DNA of 64,000 nucleotides from an uncultured Ruminococcus sp. (GCA_910585865.1 CAJUGO010000004.1:67520-131519); one strand, 5' to 3'. Shown: positions 43,518 to 52,831, numbered from the stretch's first letter. The notes: generated from the letters alone by a model not told the origin. Program-made: numbers and translations.

Positions 43518-45782
43518 TTAGGCTGATTTACTAACTGTAAGCGCACCGCTATTTGTTTCAAAAGTAAATGTATAAGTACCGCCTGTTGCTGTCATTGTTG
43601 AAGAACTGCTCCAGGTTGTCTTATAAACTGCACCTGCAATTTTGTCTGTGAACGCTGCGCCTCTGCCGTATGTCTTGCCGTTTGCCTTAATCTTAAACTG
43701 ATATGCTCCTGCTTCTAAATCAACTGTACCTGTATATATACCGTCAGCTGTTTCAGTAAGGCCAATGTTTATATCACCGATTACGCTTACGGCAGTTGCA
43801 GAAGTTTTCTTGCTAACTGTAAGCTTGCCTGTTGCCGCATCAAAAGTAAATGTATAAGTACCGCCTGTTGCTGTCATTGTTGATGAACTGCCCCATGTTG
43901 TCTTATAAGTTGCACCCGTTACTTTATCAGTGAATGCTACGCCGCTTCCGTATGTCTTATTAAGAGCCTTGATTTTAAACTGATATACTCCTGCTGTAAG
44001 ATCTGTTGTACCTGAGTATACATCGCCCGAAACATTTTCGAGATCAAGCGCAATATCACCGATTATGCTTGCTCCGGAAAGTTTCTTAGCAACTGTCAGC
44101 TTGCCTGTTGCAACATCAAAAGTAAACGTATAAGTACCGCCTGTTGCTGTCATTGTTGATGAACTGCCCCATGTTGTCTTATAAGCTGCACCTGTTACTT
44201 TATCTGTAAATGCTACGCCGCTTCCGTATGTCTTATTAAGAGCCTTGATTTTAAACTGATATGTTCCTGCTGTAAGATCTATTGTACCTGAATATACATC
44301 ACCCGAAACATTTTCAAGATTAAGCTCAATATCACCGATTATGCTTGCTCCGGAAGGTTTCTTAGCAACTGTCAGCTTGCCTGTTGCAACATCAAAAGTA
44401 AACGTATAAGTACCGCCTGTTGCTGTCATTGTTGATGAACTGCCCCATGTTGTCTTATAAGCTGCACCTGTTATTTTATCAGTAAATGCTACGCCGCTTC
44501 CGTATGTCTTGCCGTTTGCCTTGATTTTAAACTGATATGTTCCCTCTGCCAAATCAGTTGTTCCTGTGTATACACTTTCTGAAGTATTTTCAAGATCGAG
44601 CGCAATATCACCGATTATGCTTGCGCCGGAAATCTTCTTAGCAACTGTCAGCTTGCCTGTAGCAACATCAAAAGTAAATGTATAAGTACCGCCTGTTGCT
44701 GTCATTGTTGAGAAGCTGCCCCATGTTGTCTTATAAGCTGCACCTGTTACTTTATCAGTGAATGCTATGCCGCTTCCGTATGTCTTATTAAGAGCCTTGA
44801 TCTTAAACTGATATGTTCCTGCTGTAAGATCTATTGTACCTGAATATACATCCCCCGAAACATTTTCAAGATTAAGCTCAATATCACCGATTATGCTTGC
44901 CCCGGAAGGTTTCTTAGCAACTGTCAGCTTGCCTGTTGCAACATCAAAAGTAAATGTATACTCACCGCCTGTTGCTGTCATTGTTGAGAAGCTGTTCCAT
45001 GTTGTTTTATAAGCAGCACCTGCTACCTTATCAGTGAACGCTACGCCGCTTCCGTATGTATTGCCGTTTGCGTTAATCTTGAACTTATATGTTCCTGCCG
45101 CAAGGTCTGCTGTTCCTGTATATACACTGCCCGAAACATTCTCAAGATCAAGAGCAATGTCTCCGATTACGCTTACGCTGTCATTATTCCTCTGAACAAC
45201 CTCCGCAGAAGATGTTAACTTATATCCCTCTGACATAATCTTTTCATAGTAAACATAATCTATGTCACCGGAAGTGTTAAGACCTTCATAATCATTTGAA
45301 GTAGTTCCCGTAATAATATCAACATTAAGGTTTATATCTGTATCTCCGCTGCCGATGATATCAAAAGTAGCAGTAAAGAAAACTCCGTTTTCCTTAAAAT
45401 TATACAAATAAAGGCTTGAACAGTTAAAACGCACATCACCTTTTTTACTCAAATTGATAAACGCATTATTCTGTGAAAAAATCGGCATACAAGTCTTTGC
45501 TGTATTGGTTGAAGCAAGCTTCAAAACACTTGGATCGTATAAACAGTTAGCCTGTGCGTCAATTATCATATTATCTGCCTGTAAATAATATGTAACTGTT
45601 ATCTGCTCGCTGTTTTCATCATAATCATAAGCAACTGGTTCGCTAAGATTTGATGATACTGTAATCTTGCTTGTGCTTTTCCCTGTTTCTGCTGCACCCG
45701 CACTGAATGACGCTGCCGTGAATGCACACAAAACCATCATTACAGCCAGAACAGCGGAAATAGATTTTTTGATTGATTTCAT
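43518..45782 (-). CDS. Secreted protein with cohesin-like N-terminal domain and six tandem modules
   Basis: A 754-residue exported protein with a signal peptide ending FSAGAA. Residues about 30-190 look like a cohesin fold: ITVTYYLQADNMIIDAQANC, YDPSVLKL, KKGDVRFNCSSLYLYN and FFTATFDIIGSGDTDINLN follow the strand order of cohesin domains. Six modules of about 92 residues fill the rest and match those in the neighbouring protein. No dockerin, sorting signal or catalytic domain was seen. The ATG 7 nt after GGAG was chosen over earlier in-frame starts. A cohesin would bind dockerin-bearing enzymes, suggesting a small amylosome-like scaffold, but the cohesin assignment rests on pattern only. Confidence 0.75.
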   Translation of the reverse strand: MKSIKKSISAVLAVMMVLCAFTAASFSAGAAETGKSTSKITVSSNLSEPVAYDYDENSEQITVTYYLQADNMIIDAQANCLYDPSVLKLASTNTAKTCMPIFSQNNAFINLSKKGDVRFNCSSLYLYNFKENGVFFTATFDIIGSGDTDINLNVDIITGTTSNDYEGLNTSGDIDYVYYEKIMSEGYKLTSSAEVVQRNNDSVSVIGDIALDLENVSGSVYTGTADLAAGTYKFKINANGNTYGSGVAFTDKVAGAAYKTTWNSFSTMTATGGEYTFTFDVATGKLTVAKKPSGASIIGDIELNLENVSGDVYSGTIDLTAGTYQFKIKALNKTYGSGIAFTDKVTGAAYKTTWGSFSTMTATGGTYTFTFDVATGKLTVAKKISGASIIGDIALDLENTSESVYTGTTDLAEGTYQFKIKANGKTYGSGVAFTDKITGAAYKTTWGSSSTMTATGGTYTFTFDVATGKLTVAKKPSGASIIGDIELNLENVSGDVYSGTIDLTAGTYQFKIKALNKTYGSGVAFTDKVTGAAYKTTWGSSSTMTATGGTYTFTFDVATGKLTVAKKLSGASIIGDIALDLENVSGDVYSGTTDLTAGVYQFKIKALNKTYGSGVAFTDKVTGATYKTTWGSSSTMTATGGTYTFTFDAATGKLTVSKKTSATAVSVIGDINIGLTETADGIYTGTVDLEAGAYQFKIKANGKTYGRGAAFTDKIAGAVYKTTWSSSSTMTATGGTYTFTFETNSGALTVSKSA
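43521..45173 (-). repeat. Six tandem ~276-bp coding repeats
   Basis: Units of 92 codons open SIIGDIELNLENVSGDVYSG or close variants. Units 2 and 4 are almost the same and units 3 and 5 are closely similar, an alternating pattern that suggests duplication of a two-unit block. The final unit matches the final unit of the neighbouring gene. Confidence 0.93.
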
Positions 45783-45930
45783 AATCATGCTCCTTTTTAT
45801 TTCTCCATCAGTCATCAGCAGCCATACCAAAACTTCAAAAATATACCGCCAATGATAAATTACCTATCGCGAACCAGATATAAAAATACCTGCAATCCAA
45901 TATTTTTATAAATTATCCGCTACAGTTTTT

Positions 45931-45959
45931 ATTATATCATAACTATACAAAACAGGCAA
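45931..45959 (-). promoter_or_regulatory. Promoter of the cohesin-like repeat-protein gene
   Basis: TTGCCT and TATAAT are 17 bp apart on the minus strand, with a leader of about 140 nt. From 45960 to 46268 the DNA is AT-rich and no gene is supported. Confidence 0.65.
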
Positions 45960-46268
45960 CGAAGTCAAAAAACTTTTGTTAAAAATGTTTCTTGCCAAAA
46001 ACTGTATAAAATAACGGTAAAATAGTAAAAATGCATAAAACCCAGTTGTATTTATTGGCTGTATTGTTGTGTATATTTTCATCTTATTTAAAAGTATTAG
46101 CTAGTATTACAATACTTATAATAATATATAGCTAAAAAATGGGAATATTTGGTTCTTTATTCAATTTAAAGCAGGAAAACTTACGGTGCTATTTTAGATA
46201 AAATATTTCGGCAGTCTTTATAAAAAGTAAAACAAAAAAATTTATAAAATATACAGAACACAATTTAG

Positions 46269-46297
46269 TTGACAATAAGGAATACACATTATATAAT
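46269..46297 (+). promoter_or_regulatory. Consensus promoter of the hexapeptide transferase gene
   Basis: TTGACA and TATAAT are exactly 17 bp apart, with a leader of about 100 nt. Confidence 0.85.
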
Positions 46298-46403
46298 GCC
46301 AATAAAACCGTAGTTTTTGTACCCTGACAATAATAATTTATTTAATCAACATAAAGCGATTAACTGACAGGTTTTAAGTAATTTAAGCTGGTGAGATACT
46401 TAC

Positions 46404-46991
46404 ATGAATAAGAAATTTAAGAATGACTATTTTTCTATGAAAGGAAAAGACTGGAAATCTCCGAGCGGATATATTGATATCCTAAAAAGCCGTGATTTGC
46501 GCTATATCTATTACGGAAGATGTTCTATAGAATCCAAATTAAGGATTGCAAGAATCTTTTTTAGAATTTTGCGTCACAGAATGGCTAATAAATTGTTGAC
46601 TGAAATATCTTTTGAAAATATTGACGGCGGTCTATCAATCAGTCACGCACAAGCTATCACTGTCACAGCAAAAGCTGTTCTGGGAAGAAATATCAGTTTG
46701 CGAAAAGGCATTACCATTGGTATAGAAGCCCGCGGAAAGCGAAAGGGCGCGCCTGTCATTGGCAATAACGTTTGGATTGGACCAAATGCCTCAGTTGTCG
46801 GTAATATAACTATTGGAAATGATGTTTTAATTGCCCCGAACAGTTACGTTAATTTCAATGTACCGGATCATTCTATTGTAATCGGCAATCCGGCAAAGAT
46901 AATCCCGGCAAAGAACGGGAATGCAACTGAAGGTTATTTAAGACAAAGAACTTACAATGACAAATCTGATTCTAAAATGCAATTAACATAA
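46404..46991 (+). CDS. Left-handed beta-helix acyltransferase (serine acetyltransferase-like)
   Basis: A 195-residue enzyme whose C-terminal half has hexapeptide repeats (ITVTAKAVLGRNISLRKGIT, then VIGNNVWIGPNASVVGNITI and GNDVLIAPNSYV), ending PDHSIVIGNPAKII. The layout matches CysE-like and capsule O-acetyltransferases, though the N-terminal helical part is shorter than in CysE. It transfers an acetyl or similar group from acyl-CoA. It stands alone under its own promoter. O-acetylation of a polysaccharide is as likely as cysteine synthesis. Confidence 0.82.
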   Translation: MNKKFKNDYFSMKGKDWKSPSGYIDILKSRDLRYIYYGRCSIESKLRIARIFFRILRHRMANKLLTEISFENIDGGLSISHAQAITVTAKAVLGRNISLRKGITIGIEARGKRKGAPVIGNNVWIGPNASVVGNITIGNDVLIAPNSYVNFNVPDHSIVIGNPAKIIPAKNGNATEGYLRQRTYNDKSDSKMQLT

Positions 46992-46998
46992 ATACTAA

Positions 46999-47040
46999 AA
47001 ACCCCAATTAAAAAGCCGTAAATCTTTTTAATTGGGGTTT
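46999..47040. terminator. Bidirectional terminator between the transferase and glycosylase genes
   Basis: A perfect 17-bp stem (46999-47015 with 47024-47040) has an 8-nt loop and A/T-rich ends for the two convergent genes. Confidence 0.93.
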
Positions 47041-47069
47041 AGTATTGCAAGTTTAGTATTCTGTTGTTC

Positions 47070-47906
47070 TTATTCAAAAAGTTCGGGATGCATACGGCTG
47101 TAATGAAAAATATATTGCTGAGCAATACCTGCATATTCACCGAAGTCGGCGCCGCACATTCCCGGAAACAGCTTTTCCAGTGCTCTTTTCATCCATACGT
47201 CAACAGGAAACGCCTCAATTCTGTGCATTCCGAACAACAATGTACAATCGGCTACCTTTACACCTACTCCCGTTATTTTCATAAGCTCTCCGCGTGCTTC
47301 TTCATAATCAATTGTTTTGCATCTCTCAAGGTCAACTTCCCCTCCCGCTACCTTTTGCGCAGCATCTATAAGATATCGGTTACGAAACCCTGCCCTGAGC
47401 GGAGCCAGATCATCAACTGAAAGACTCGCCATTTTCTCGGCAGTCGGAAAGGCAAATTCATTTTCTCCTATTTTATCGCCAAAATTTTCGCAGAGCCTTT
47501 GGACAATTCCTTTTATTCTTTTTATATTATTATTTTGTGATATAATAAATGTACAGAGTGCTTCATACGGCTCCTGTCTTAAAATTCTTATTCCCGGGGC
47601 ATACTTTGCCGCTTCACAGAGTACCGGATGTATTTTACTGATATCTCTTCTGATTTCTCCGTAATCAAGCCCAAAGTCAAAATAATCATACCAAATATTT
47701 TCAAAATCCGATTTTGTAGTGTTGTATATGTACAAATCAGTTCCGTCAAGCTTTACCGTTACGCTTTTTTCAAAAGCTGTTCCTCTAAAAGATCCGTTGT
47801 CAAGCTCTGTCCAGCGAAAGCTTTGTCCGCAGTCAAGTGTCTGCGCAAGATCTAAGTCCCTTATGCCGCTCACCTTAACCCCGTTTGCTATCTCATCTGT
47901 TTTCAT
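47070..47906 (-). CDS. 8-oxoguanine DNA glycosylase/AP lyase (Ogg1-like)
   Basis: A base-excision repair enzyme that removes 8-oxoguanine and nicks the abasic site. LDCGQSFRW opens the N-terminal domain and ALCTFIISQNNNIKRI is typical of the family. The helix-hairpin-helix ITGVGVKVADC contains the catalytic Lys, and AFPVDVWMKRAL carries the catalytic Asp. Length of 278 fits bacterial Ogg1 proteins. The ATG has GGGAG upstream; an in-frame TTG five codons earlier overlaps that site. Confidence 0.93.
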   Translation of the reverse strand: MKTDEIANGVKVSGIRDLDLAQTLDCGQSFRWTELDNGSFRGTAFEKSVTVKLDGTDLYIYNTTKSDFENIWYDYFDFGLDYGEIRRDISKIHPVLCEAAKYAPGIRILRQEPYEALCTFIISQNNNIKRIKGIVQRLCENFGDKIGENEFAFPTAEKMASLSVDDLAPLRAGFRNRYLIDAAQKVAGGEVDLERCKTIDYEEARGELMKITGVGVKVADCTLLFGMHRIEAFPVDVWMKRALEKLFPGMCGADFGEYAGIAQQYIFHYSRMHPELFE

Positions 47907-47984
47907 AATACTATCTCCCAATTACTTTTTTAATAACCATATCTTAAATAACAAAAATATGATACACTATAAACAACACATTAG

Positions 47985-48010
47985 CGCAGAATTTTATTAT
48001 ACTTTCTGCG
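47985..48010. repeat. Small hairpin between divergent ogg and DUF6062 genes
   Basis: CGCAGAA and TTCTGCG form a 7-bp stem, followed on the plus strand by a T-run. No plus-strand gene precedes it, so its role is unclear. Confidence 0.35.
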
Positions 48011-48133
48011 GTTTTTATAGGTAATCTTTTAGTATTAGTATATCACAAATTTCTCTATAATGTAACATAGTTATTCAAATTCAAAATATCATATATTTTT
48101 ATAATCTATTAAATTCTTAAGGATGTGGCAACA

Positions 48134-48823
48134 ATGAAAGAAACAATATGTACAATTCCAATTAACAATATTTTTAAACCTAAGGACGGATGCCCTATTT
48201 GCCGAATGGAAAGCATGCTTGAGGATCAGTATGTAAAATTTATTACAGGCGATGCAATGATGGAACCAAACATAAGGATTGAAACAAATAAAAAAGGTTT
48301 TTGCCATCGACATTTTTCACAAATGTTTCAAAAAGGACAAAAACTGCCGAATGCCCTTATTCTTGAGAGCCACCTTCAGGAAATCCTAGATAATCTGATG
48401 CCCAAAAAGCTGAAGGGCAAGCCGGATAAAAAACAAATGGACAAAATTAAAGCAGAACTTAGCTCCTGCTATGTATGTGACAGAGTAAAATGGGACATGA
48501 ATCATTTTATGGAAACTGTCTTTGCTGAGTGGTCAAAAAACGAAGAATTCAGAAAACTGTATAACGAACAGCCTTTTATCTGCCTGAAGCACTATGATTT
48601 TATTATGGAAGCGGCTATGTCTAAGGGAGGGCTTCCGTCAAAAATGATTTCTGAATTTTACGCTGAAACTGCAGGTCTGACCAAAAACTATCTTTTATCA
48701 CTAAAAAAAGACATTACACATTTTTGTTCTATGTTTGACTACCGCAGCAAGGGACAGGAATGGGGAAGTTCTAAGGATTCCATTGAAAGAAGCATAAAGT
48801 TTTTAACCGGTGAACAACCATAA
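48134..48823 (+). CDS. DUF6062-like protein with paired Cys/His motifs, function unknown
   Basis: A 229-residue soluble protein. Four evenly arranged motifs suggest a metal site: CPICRMES near residue 21, GFCHRHFSQMF near 57, SCYVCDRVKWDM near 114 and FICLKHYDFIM near 150. The pattern of CxxC followed by CxxH, twice, looks like an internal duplication. I believe it belongs to a conserved Clostridia family of unknown function (DUF6062). The ATG has AAGGA about 10 nt upstream; an in-frame GTG three codons earlier is too close to it. It has its own terminator. Confidence 0.75.
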   Translation: MKETICTIPINNIFKPKDGCPICRMESMLEDQYVKFITGDAMMEPNIRIETNKKGFCHRHFSQMFQKGQKLPNALILESHLQEILDNLMPKKLKGKPDKKQMDKIKAELSSCYVCDRVKWDMNHFMETVFAEWSKNEEFRKLYNEQPFICLKHYDFIMEAAMSKGGLPSKMISEFYAETAGLTKNYLLSLKKDITHFCSMFDYRSKGQEWGSSKDSIERSIKFLTGEQP

Positions 48824-48916
48824 AAAACAGTTGTCTTATACAGCCTGCCGTGCAGAACAGTTGACCTCATCCCCCCTGTTTTGCACGGACGCTTTGGGTA
48901 AATCTTCATAAACAGA

Positions 48917-48996
48917 AAAAACAGACAGTTAACTGACCCGACCTCCAATCGTTATGGTCTAACTTTTTGGGGTCGGGTCAAACTGCTGCCTGTTTT
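48917..48996 (+). terminator. Long terminator hairpin after the DUF6062-like gene
   Basis: A core stem TGACCCGACC (48934-48943) pairs with GGTCGGGTCA (48971-48980) and is extended by AAAACAG arms. TTTTCATTTTATTT follows. The remaining sequence in 48824-49175 holds nothing I can support. Confidence 0.8.
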
Positions 48997-49175
48997 CATT
49001 TTATTTAAAAAGCTATTAATATAAAAACCGGTATAATAAAAAAATGTTCAAAACCTCCCTCACAAAAAGAAAGACTGAACGTCAAACACCCTCTGAAAAA
49101 TCTGAATCAGACGAACGCATAAATTACTATGTTCCTATACCGGTCTTTATCAATTGTGTTCAGCGGAGGCTGTTT

Positions 49176-50864
49176 TTATTTTACTCTGTAAATCATCACA
49201 GTTGTTATAAGCTCATTTGCCGTAAATCCGCCTTCCTTCGGCAGAATCTGAAGTCTGCTTGCGCCTGAAGAAACCTGAAGTTCAACTGCCTTGTGCAAAT
49301 TTGTATATGCAGCAGCCGCGCAGGAAGATTTTGCAGCAAAAGGCATATTTTCAAAAGTCAGTATGCTCGGACTGCAATTGACCGCTATTTTTATTCTGAG
49401 TGTCGTTATCACAAAATTTGCTGTTTTCTGATATTCCGCACTTGCATAGCTGATATAATCTGCAACTGCCGCAACAGGCGTTAACGTCGCTGACCCTATC
49501 TCGATTTCTTTGTCATATTTATTTTCCAATGCGTTGTAAATTGCTCCGCTTGTCATAAGAGCAGGACTGTTTCTTTGCGGCGAGGTATCAAATCCTGTAT
49601 AATCCACTTTATCGTTAAGATGTCTGTTAACCTCATCTACCGCTGATTTGTCTGCCTTTTCATCAAATAATTGTGTTACACTTGCACCTAGATTTTCTTT
49701 TTGAACGCACTCATACGAAAGTGAGTCAATCGAATAATACGGTTCAAAATTTGTTGAAGTGTTTGTTCCTTTTGCAATTTGAACAACAGCGTCAATATTA
49801 TATTCTTTGCCCATATACTGACTGGGAAACGATAATGATAAAGAATACTCTGTGCCGGTTGTTACTTTTCCATTTAACAGCGTATGGTAAAAAGTTTTTT
49901 CGTTTGAAGACACAGTAACAGAATATGCTGTCGGCAAAATATCCAGCAAAGCTCTTCCCTGCGAGTTTTTTCGTCCATGTGTCCAGATTATATAATCTTC
50001 ACCGGTTACAAAAAAGTTCAACGGGAATTCTGTCCCAAGGGGTATCCCCGACATAGGATTTTCCGTTAAAGTTCCTGTTATTCTTATGTGATTGTTGCGA
50101 ATGGTAATATGCAGACCATACTTATCAATCTCAATATTTTTTAGGCACAGCAACTGTTTTTCACTCTTTTTCAAAAAGTTTTTATTTACTCTTGAATCGA
50201 GCTTTTCGTCGACTTCTTCACTGCTGTATGCTTCATCTGCCGAATAAAAATAATTTTCAAGATACTGAATAGAAGGATAGTTTTGGCCGCTGTCAATTAT
50301 CTCCAGCTTATCACTTATCTTATTTTCACAATCCTCTTTTTCATCTGCAACCGCATTAAACTGTTCCAAATCAACTTTATTGCTTAAATCAGTTTCATTG
50401 ATTAGTTCATAATTGTCTTCGATTTTCTTTTGCTGTTTGGAAATTTCACAGAGCAATCCGTATGCTTCATCGCGCAGCTTTAATGTTTCGGAGTTTGGGT
50501 TTTCATATTCCCTTTCCTCAACCGGAATACTCTCGTCAGCATACAGAGTGACAATTTCTGTCTGATAAATAAATCCTTCAGAATTTCTGCCTTCAAGCTG
50601 AAGCTCAAAGTAACCGTGCATAAAAATATCATTCTTTTTTACAATCCATGTAATTTTCGTACCGAGTGAATTAATTTCCGCGGCGTCAGGAATTACAGAA
50701 TTTACACTTCCGTCAGGAAACCTCAAATGTATGGTATATTCTAATGAAATATCACGCAATTCCTTAATTAAAAATTCCTGAGTAAACGCAAGATTTTCAC
50801 CCGTTACGCCAACACAATTACCGCTGCTGAAACTAACAGGTTTTCTGTTTTCATAAATAATCAT
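49176..50864 (-). CDS. Orphan phage baseplate/tail-fibre-like protein (BppU-like N-terminus)
   Basis: A 562-residue protein unlike its housekeeping neighbours. The first ~115 residues (MIIYENRKPVSFSSGNCVGV, then EYTIHLRFPDGSVNSVIPDA and KKNDIFMHGYFELQLEGRNS) resemble the N-terminal domain of siphophage baseplate upper protein BppU. The middle is a charged, coiled-coil-like section (LRDEAYGLLCEISKQQKKIE), and later parts have tail-fibre-style segments (VDEVNRHLNDKVDY, MTSGAIYNALENKYDKEIEI). GGAGG precedes the ATG. No other phage gene is near, so it may be domesticated or a tailocin/prophage remnant. It follows truB and its terminator. Confidence 0.65.
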   Translation of the reverse strand: MIIYENRKPVSFSSGNCVGVTGENLAFTQEFLIKELRDISLEYTIHLRFPDGSVNSVIPDAAEINSLGTKITWIVKKNDIFMHGYFELQLEGRNSEGFIYQTEIVTLYADESIPVEEREYENPNSETLKLRDEAYGLLCEISKQQKKIEDNYELINETDLSNKVDLEQFNAVADEKEDCENKISDKLEIIDSGQNYPSIQYLENYFYSADEAYSSEEVDEKLDSRVNKNFLKKSEKQLLCLKNIEIDKYGLHITIRNNHIRITGTLTENPMSGIPLGTEFPLNFFVTGEDYIIWTHGRKNSQGRALLDILPTAYSVTVSSNEKTFYHTLLNGKVTTGTEYSLSLSFPSQYMGKEYNIDAVVQIAKGTNTSTNFEPYYSIDSLSYECVQKENLGASVTQLFDEKADKSAVDEVNRHLNDKVDYTGFDTSPQRNSPALMTSGAIYNALENKYDKEIEIGSATLTPVAAVADYISYASAEYQKTANFVITTLRIKIAVNCSPSILTFENMPFAAKSSCAAAAYTNLHKAVELQVSSGASRLQILPKEGGFTANELITTVMIYRVK

Positions 50865-50897
50865 ATTTTCACCTCCAATTATGAGGCTAAAAAGTAA

Positions 50898-50925
50898 AAA
50901 AATTGCATATTACTATGCAATTTTT
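50898..50925 (-). terminator. Terminator after truB
   Basis: A 12-bp stem (AAAAATTGCATA with its complement) has a 4-nt loop and a T-run on the minus strand. It closes the rimP-truB operon. Confidence 0.85.
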
Positions 50926-50990
50926 CATTTTTTTATTTAATTTTTAATAAACCACTCTGTTAATTACACTGATAACACATATAAAATTTT

Positions 50991-51899
50991 TCATCTGGGA
51001 TTATATTGCAGGTGTATCTTTAGCTGTCCGGTTTCTGTATCTGCCGCAGCAAGCCCGAGAAACTTGTCAGCACGGTTCTTCACCCGAAAAATTTCTCCGT
51101 TTTTCACTGTAGATTTCGCAAGAAATGTCCGTGCAATATCAAGTGCTCCGCCGTTTGAAAACCGGTTTGCCTGTGCATCTGAAATACAAATATACCTGCA
51201 CTGTTCAAACAAGCTTTCTGCTGACTTTACGTACGCTTCAAGCTCCCCGTTCCCAGCAAGCTCAGTAACTCTGTCAAGCGTTATGCAATCATCAAGTGTA
51301 AATCCGCACGCTTGTGTTCTTCTCAGCGCAGTCATAACAGCACCCGTATTTAATACTCTGCCTATATCATCTATAAGCGAGCGTACATATGTACCCTTTG
51401 AACAGCTGATTTTAAGCGTTCCGCACTGGGTTTTCTCATCAAAATCCGCTAACTCAAGACTGTAAACAGTAATCCTACGGCTTTCACGCGGAATCTCTAT
51501 TCCTTTTCGGGCCAGGTCATAAAGACGCTGACCATTCTTTTGAATCGCCGAATACATCGGCGGAATCTGATCGATCGTTCCTGTAAATTGAGGCAATATA
51601 TTTAAAATATCACTCTTTTTTACATTGGAGTGCATTTCTTTTGTAATCGAGCCCCATATATCCAGTGTATCTGTAGTTTTGCCAAGCATAAATTCTGCAG
51701 TATAGGACTTATCATGGTTAAATATAAGATCCTGCGCTTTTGTAGCCGTACCAAGCAAAATTGGAAGCACTCCTGTTGCATTTGGATCAAGTGTCCCTGT
51801 ATGCCCGATTTTCCGTTGTCCTGTAGCCCTGCGTACAACAGCAATAACATCAAAAGATGTAAATTCTGCCGGTTTATCTATTATTAATACGCCGTTCAT
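50991..51899 (-). CDS. truB: tRNA pseudouridine-55 synthase
   Basis: TruB makes pseudouridine 55 in the T-loop of tRNAs. MNGVLIIDKPAEFTSFDVIA opens it, the catalytic Asp is in IGHTGTLDPNATGVLPI near residue 40, and CSKGTYVRSLIDDIG near 170 is typical. Length of 302 is normal and includes the C-terminal domain. Its start overlaps the nrnA stop as ATGA, showing coupled translation. It is the last gene of the conserved operon. Confidence 0.96.
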   Translation of the reverse strand: MNGVLIIDKPAEFTSFDVIAVVRRATGQRKIGHTGTLDPNATGVLPILLGTATKAQDLIFNHDKSYTAEFMLGKTTDTLDIWGSITKEMHSNVKKSDILNILPQFTGTIDQIPPMYSAIQKNGQRLYDLARKGIEIPRESRRITVYSLELADFDEKTQCGTLKISCSKGTYVRSLIDDIGRVLNTGAVMTALRRTQACGFTLDDCITLDRVTELAGNGELEAYVKSAESLFEQCRYICISDAQANRFSNGGALDIARTFLAKSTVKNGEIFRVKNRADKFLGLAAADTETGQLKIHLQYNPR

Positions 51900-52831
51900 A
51901 AAAATTCTTCAGCCGCCTTGATAAGCTTTTCTTTCACTGTATTCAAATCACCCTCAACTGTGCATCCTGCTGCTGCAGGGTGTCCGCCTCCGCCAAACAG
52001 GGAACAGAAATCACACGCATTTATATCTCCGTTTGTGCGCACAGAAACTTTAAAGAAGTTCTCTTCTTTTTCACGCATTGTAATTCCCATCATTACTCCC
52101 TCAATCTGTCGGGGTATAGAAGCAAGCCCTTCCATTTCGTCATCGCCTATATTGAGTTTGTTTATCATATCAATGGTAGTATATATAATTGCACATCTGC
52201 CTTTGGCACAATACTGCATAGTTTCATAAACAGCGCGCTCAAGAAGTATTTTGTTTCTTGATTTTGTTTCAAACATAACTTTGTTTATGTATGCTGTGCT
52301 GCAGCCTGAATCCATAAGTTCTGCTGCAACACGCATTGTTTCGGAAGTTGTGTTTGTATACCTGAAGCATCCCGTATCTGTTGATATACCTGTATAAAGA
52401 CAATTTGCAATATCTTCAGTTATCTCTATGTTCATTATATCAAATAATTTGTACAAAATCTCGCAGTTTGCCGCTGCTCTTGGATCAACAAATTTTTCTC
52501 TTGCATTGATCGTGTTTGAACCATGATGATCAATGCACAAATCAATCCTGCCGATATATTGGCTCATATTTGAGCCAAGCAGACTGTCAGCCGCAACATC
52601 AACACTGACAACCGTCTGCGTTTCAAACTCATGATGCTCAGTACCTTTTAAAAGATATTCAAATTTAGAGGGAATATTTGAGGTAATAACCCTTGACTTT
52701 TTGCCTATCTGTGACAGAGCAAGACTTAGCGCAAAACCGCTTCCCAACGTATCCCCGTCGGGGTAAGCATGCGTAAGAATATCATAGTTGTCATGAACTT
52801 CCAAAAACCGTGCAGCATCATTCAGATTCAT
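51896..52831 (-). CDS. nrnA: DHH-family phosphoesterase (NrnA-like oligoribonuclease/pAp phosphatase)
   Basis: NrnA degrades nanoRNA and dephosphorylates pAp. Motifs of the DHH family are clear: THAYPDGDTLGSGFAL, VVSVDVAAD, LCIDHHGSNT, STDTGCFRYTNT, and the DHHA1 motif LFGGGGHPAAAG near the C-terminus. The ATG giving MNLNDAARFLE has GAGG about 9 nt upstream and lies inside the end of rbfA (14-nt overlap). Earlier in-frame starts would overlap rbfA further. Its place between rbfA and truB is conserved in Firmicutes. Confidence 0.93.
   Translation of the reverse strand: MNLNDAARFLEVHDNYDILTHAYPDGDTLGSGFALSLALSQIGKKSRVITSNIPSKFEYLLKGTEHHEFETQTVVSVDVAADSLLGSNMSQYIGRIDLCIDHHGSNTINAREKFVDPRAAANCEILYKLFDIMNIEITEDIANCLYTGISTDTGCFRYTNTTSETMRVAAELMDSGCSTAYINKVMFETKSRNKILLERAVYETMQYCAKGRCAIIYTTIDMINKLNIGDDEMEGLASIPRQIEGVMMGITMREKEENFFKVSVRTNGDINACDFCSLFGGGGHPAAAGCTVEGDLNTVKEKLIKAAEEFL

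Noticed and set aside
39917..45173. Regularly spaced repeats that could be taken for a CRISPR array
   Set aside because: The period is about 276 bp, the repeats are fully coding within two long frames, and there are no unique spacers or cas genes.
49044..49268. 74-codon plus-strand frame before the baseplate-like gene
   Set aside because: It runs antisense into the end of that gene and begins in unstructured intergenic DNA with no promoter.
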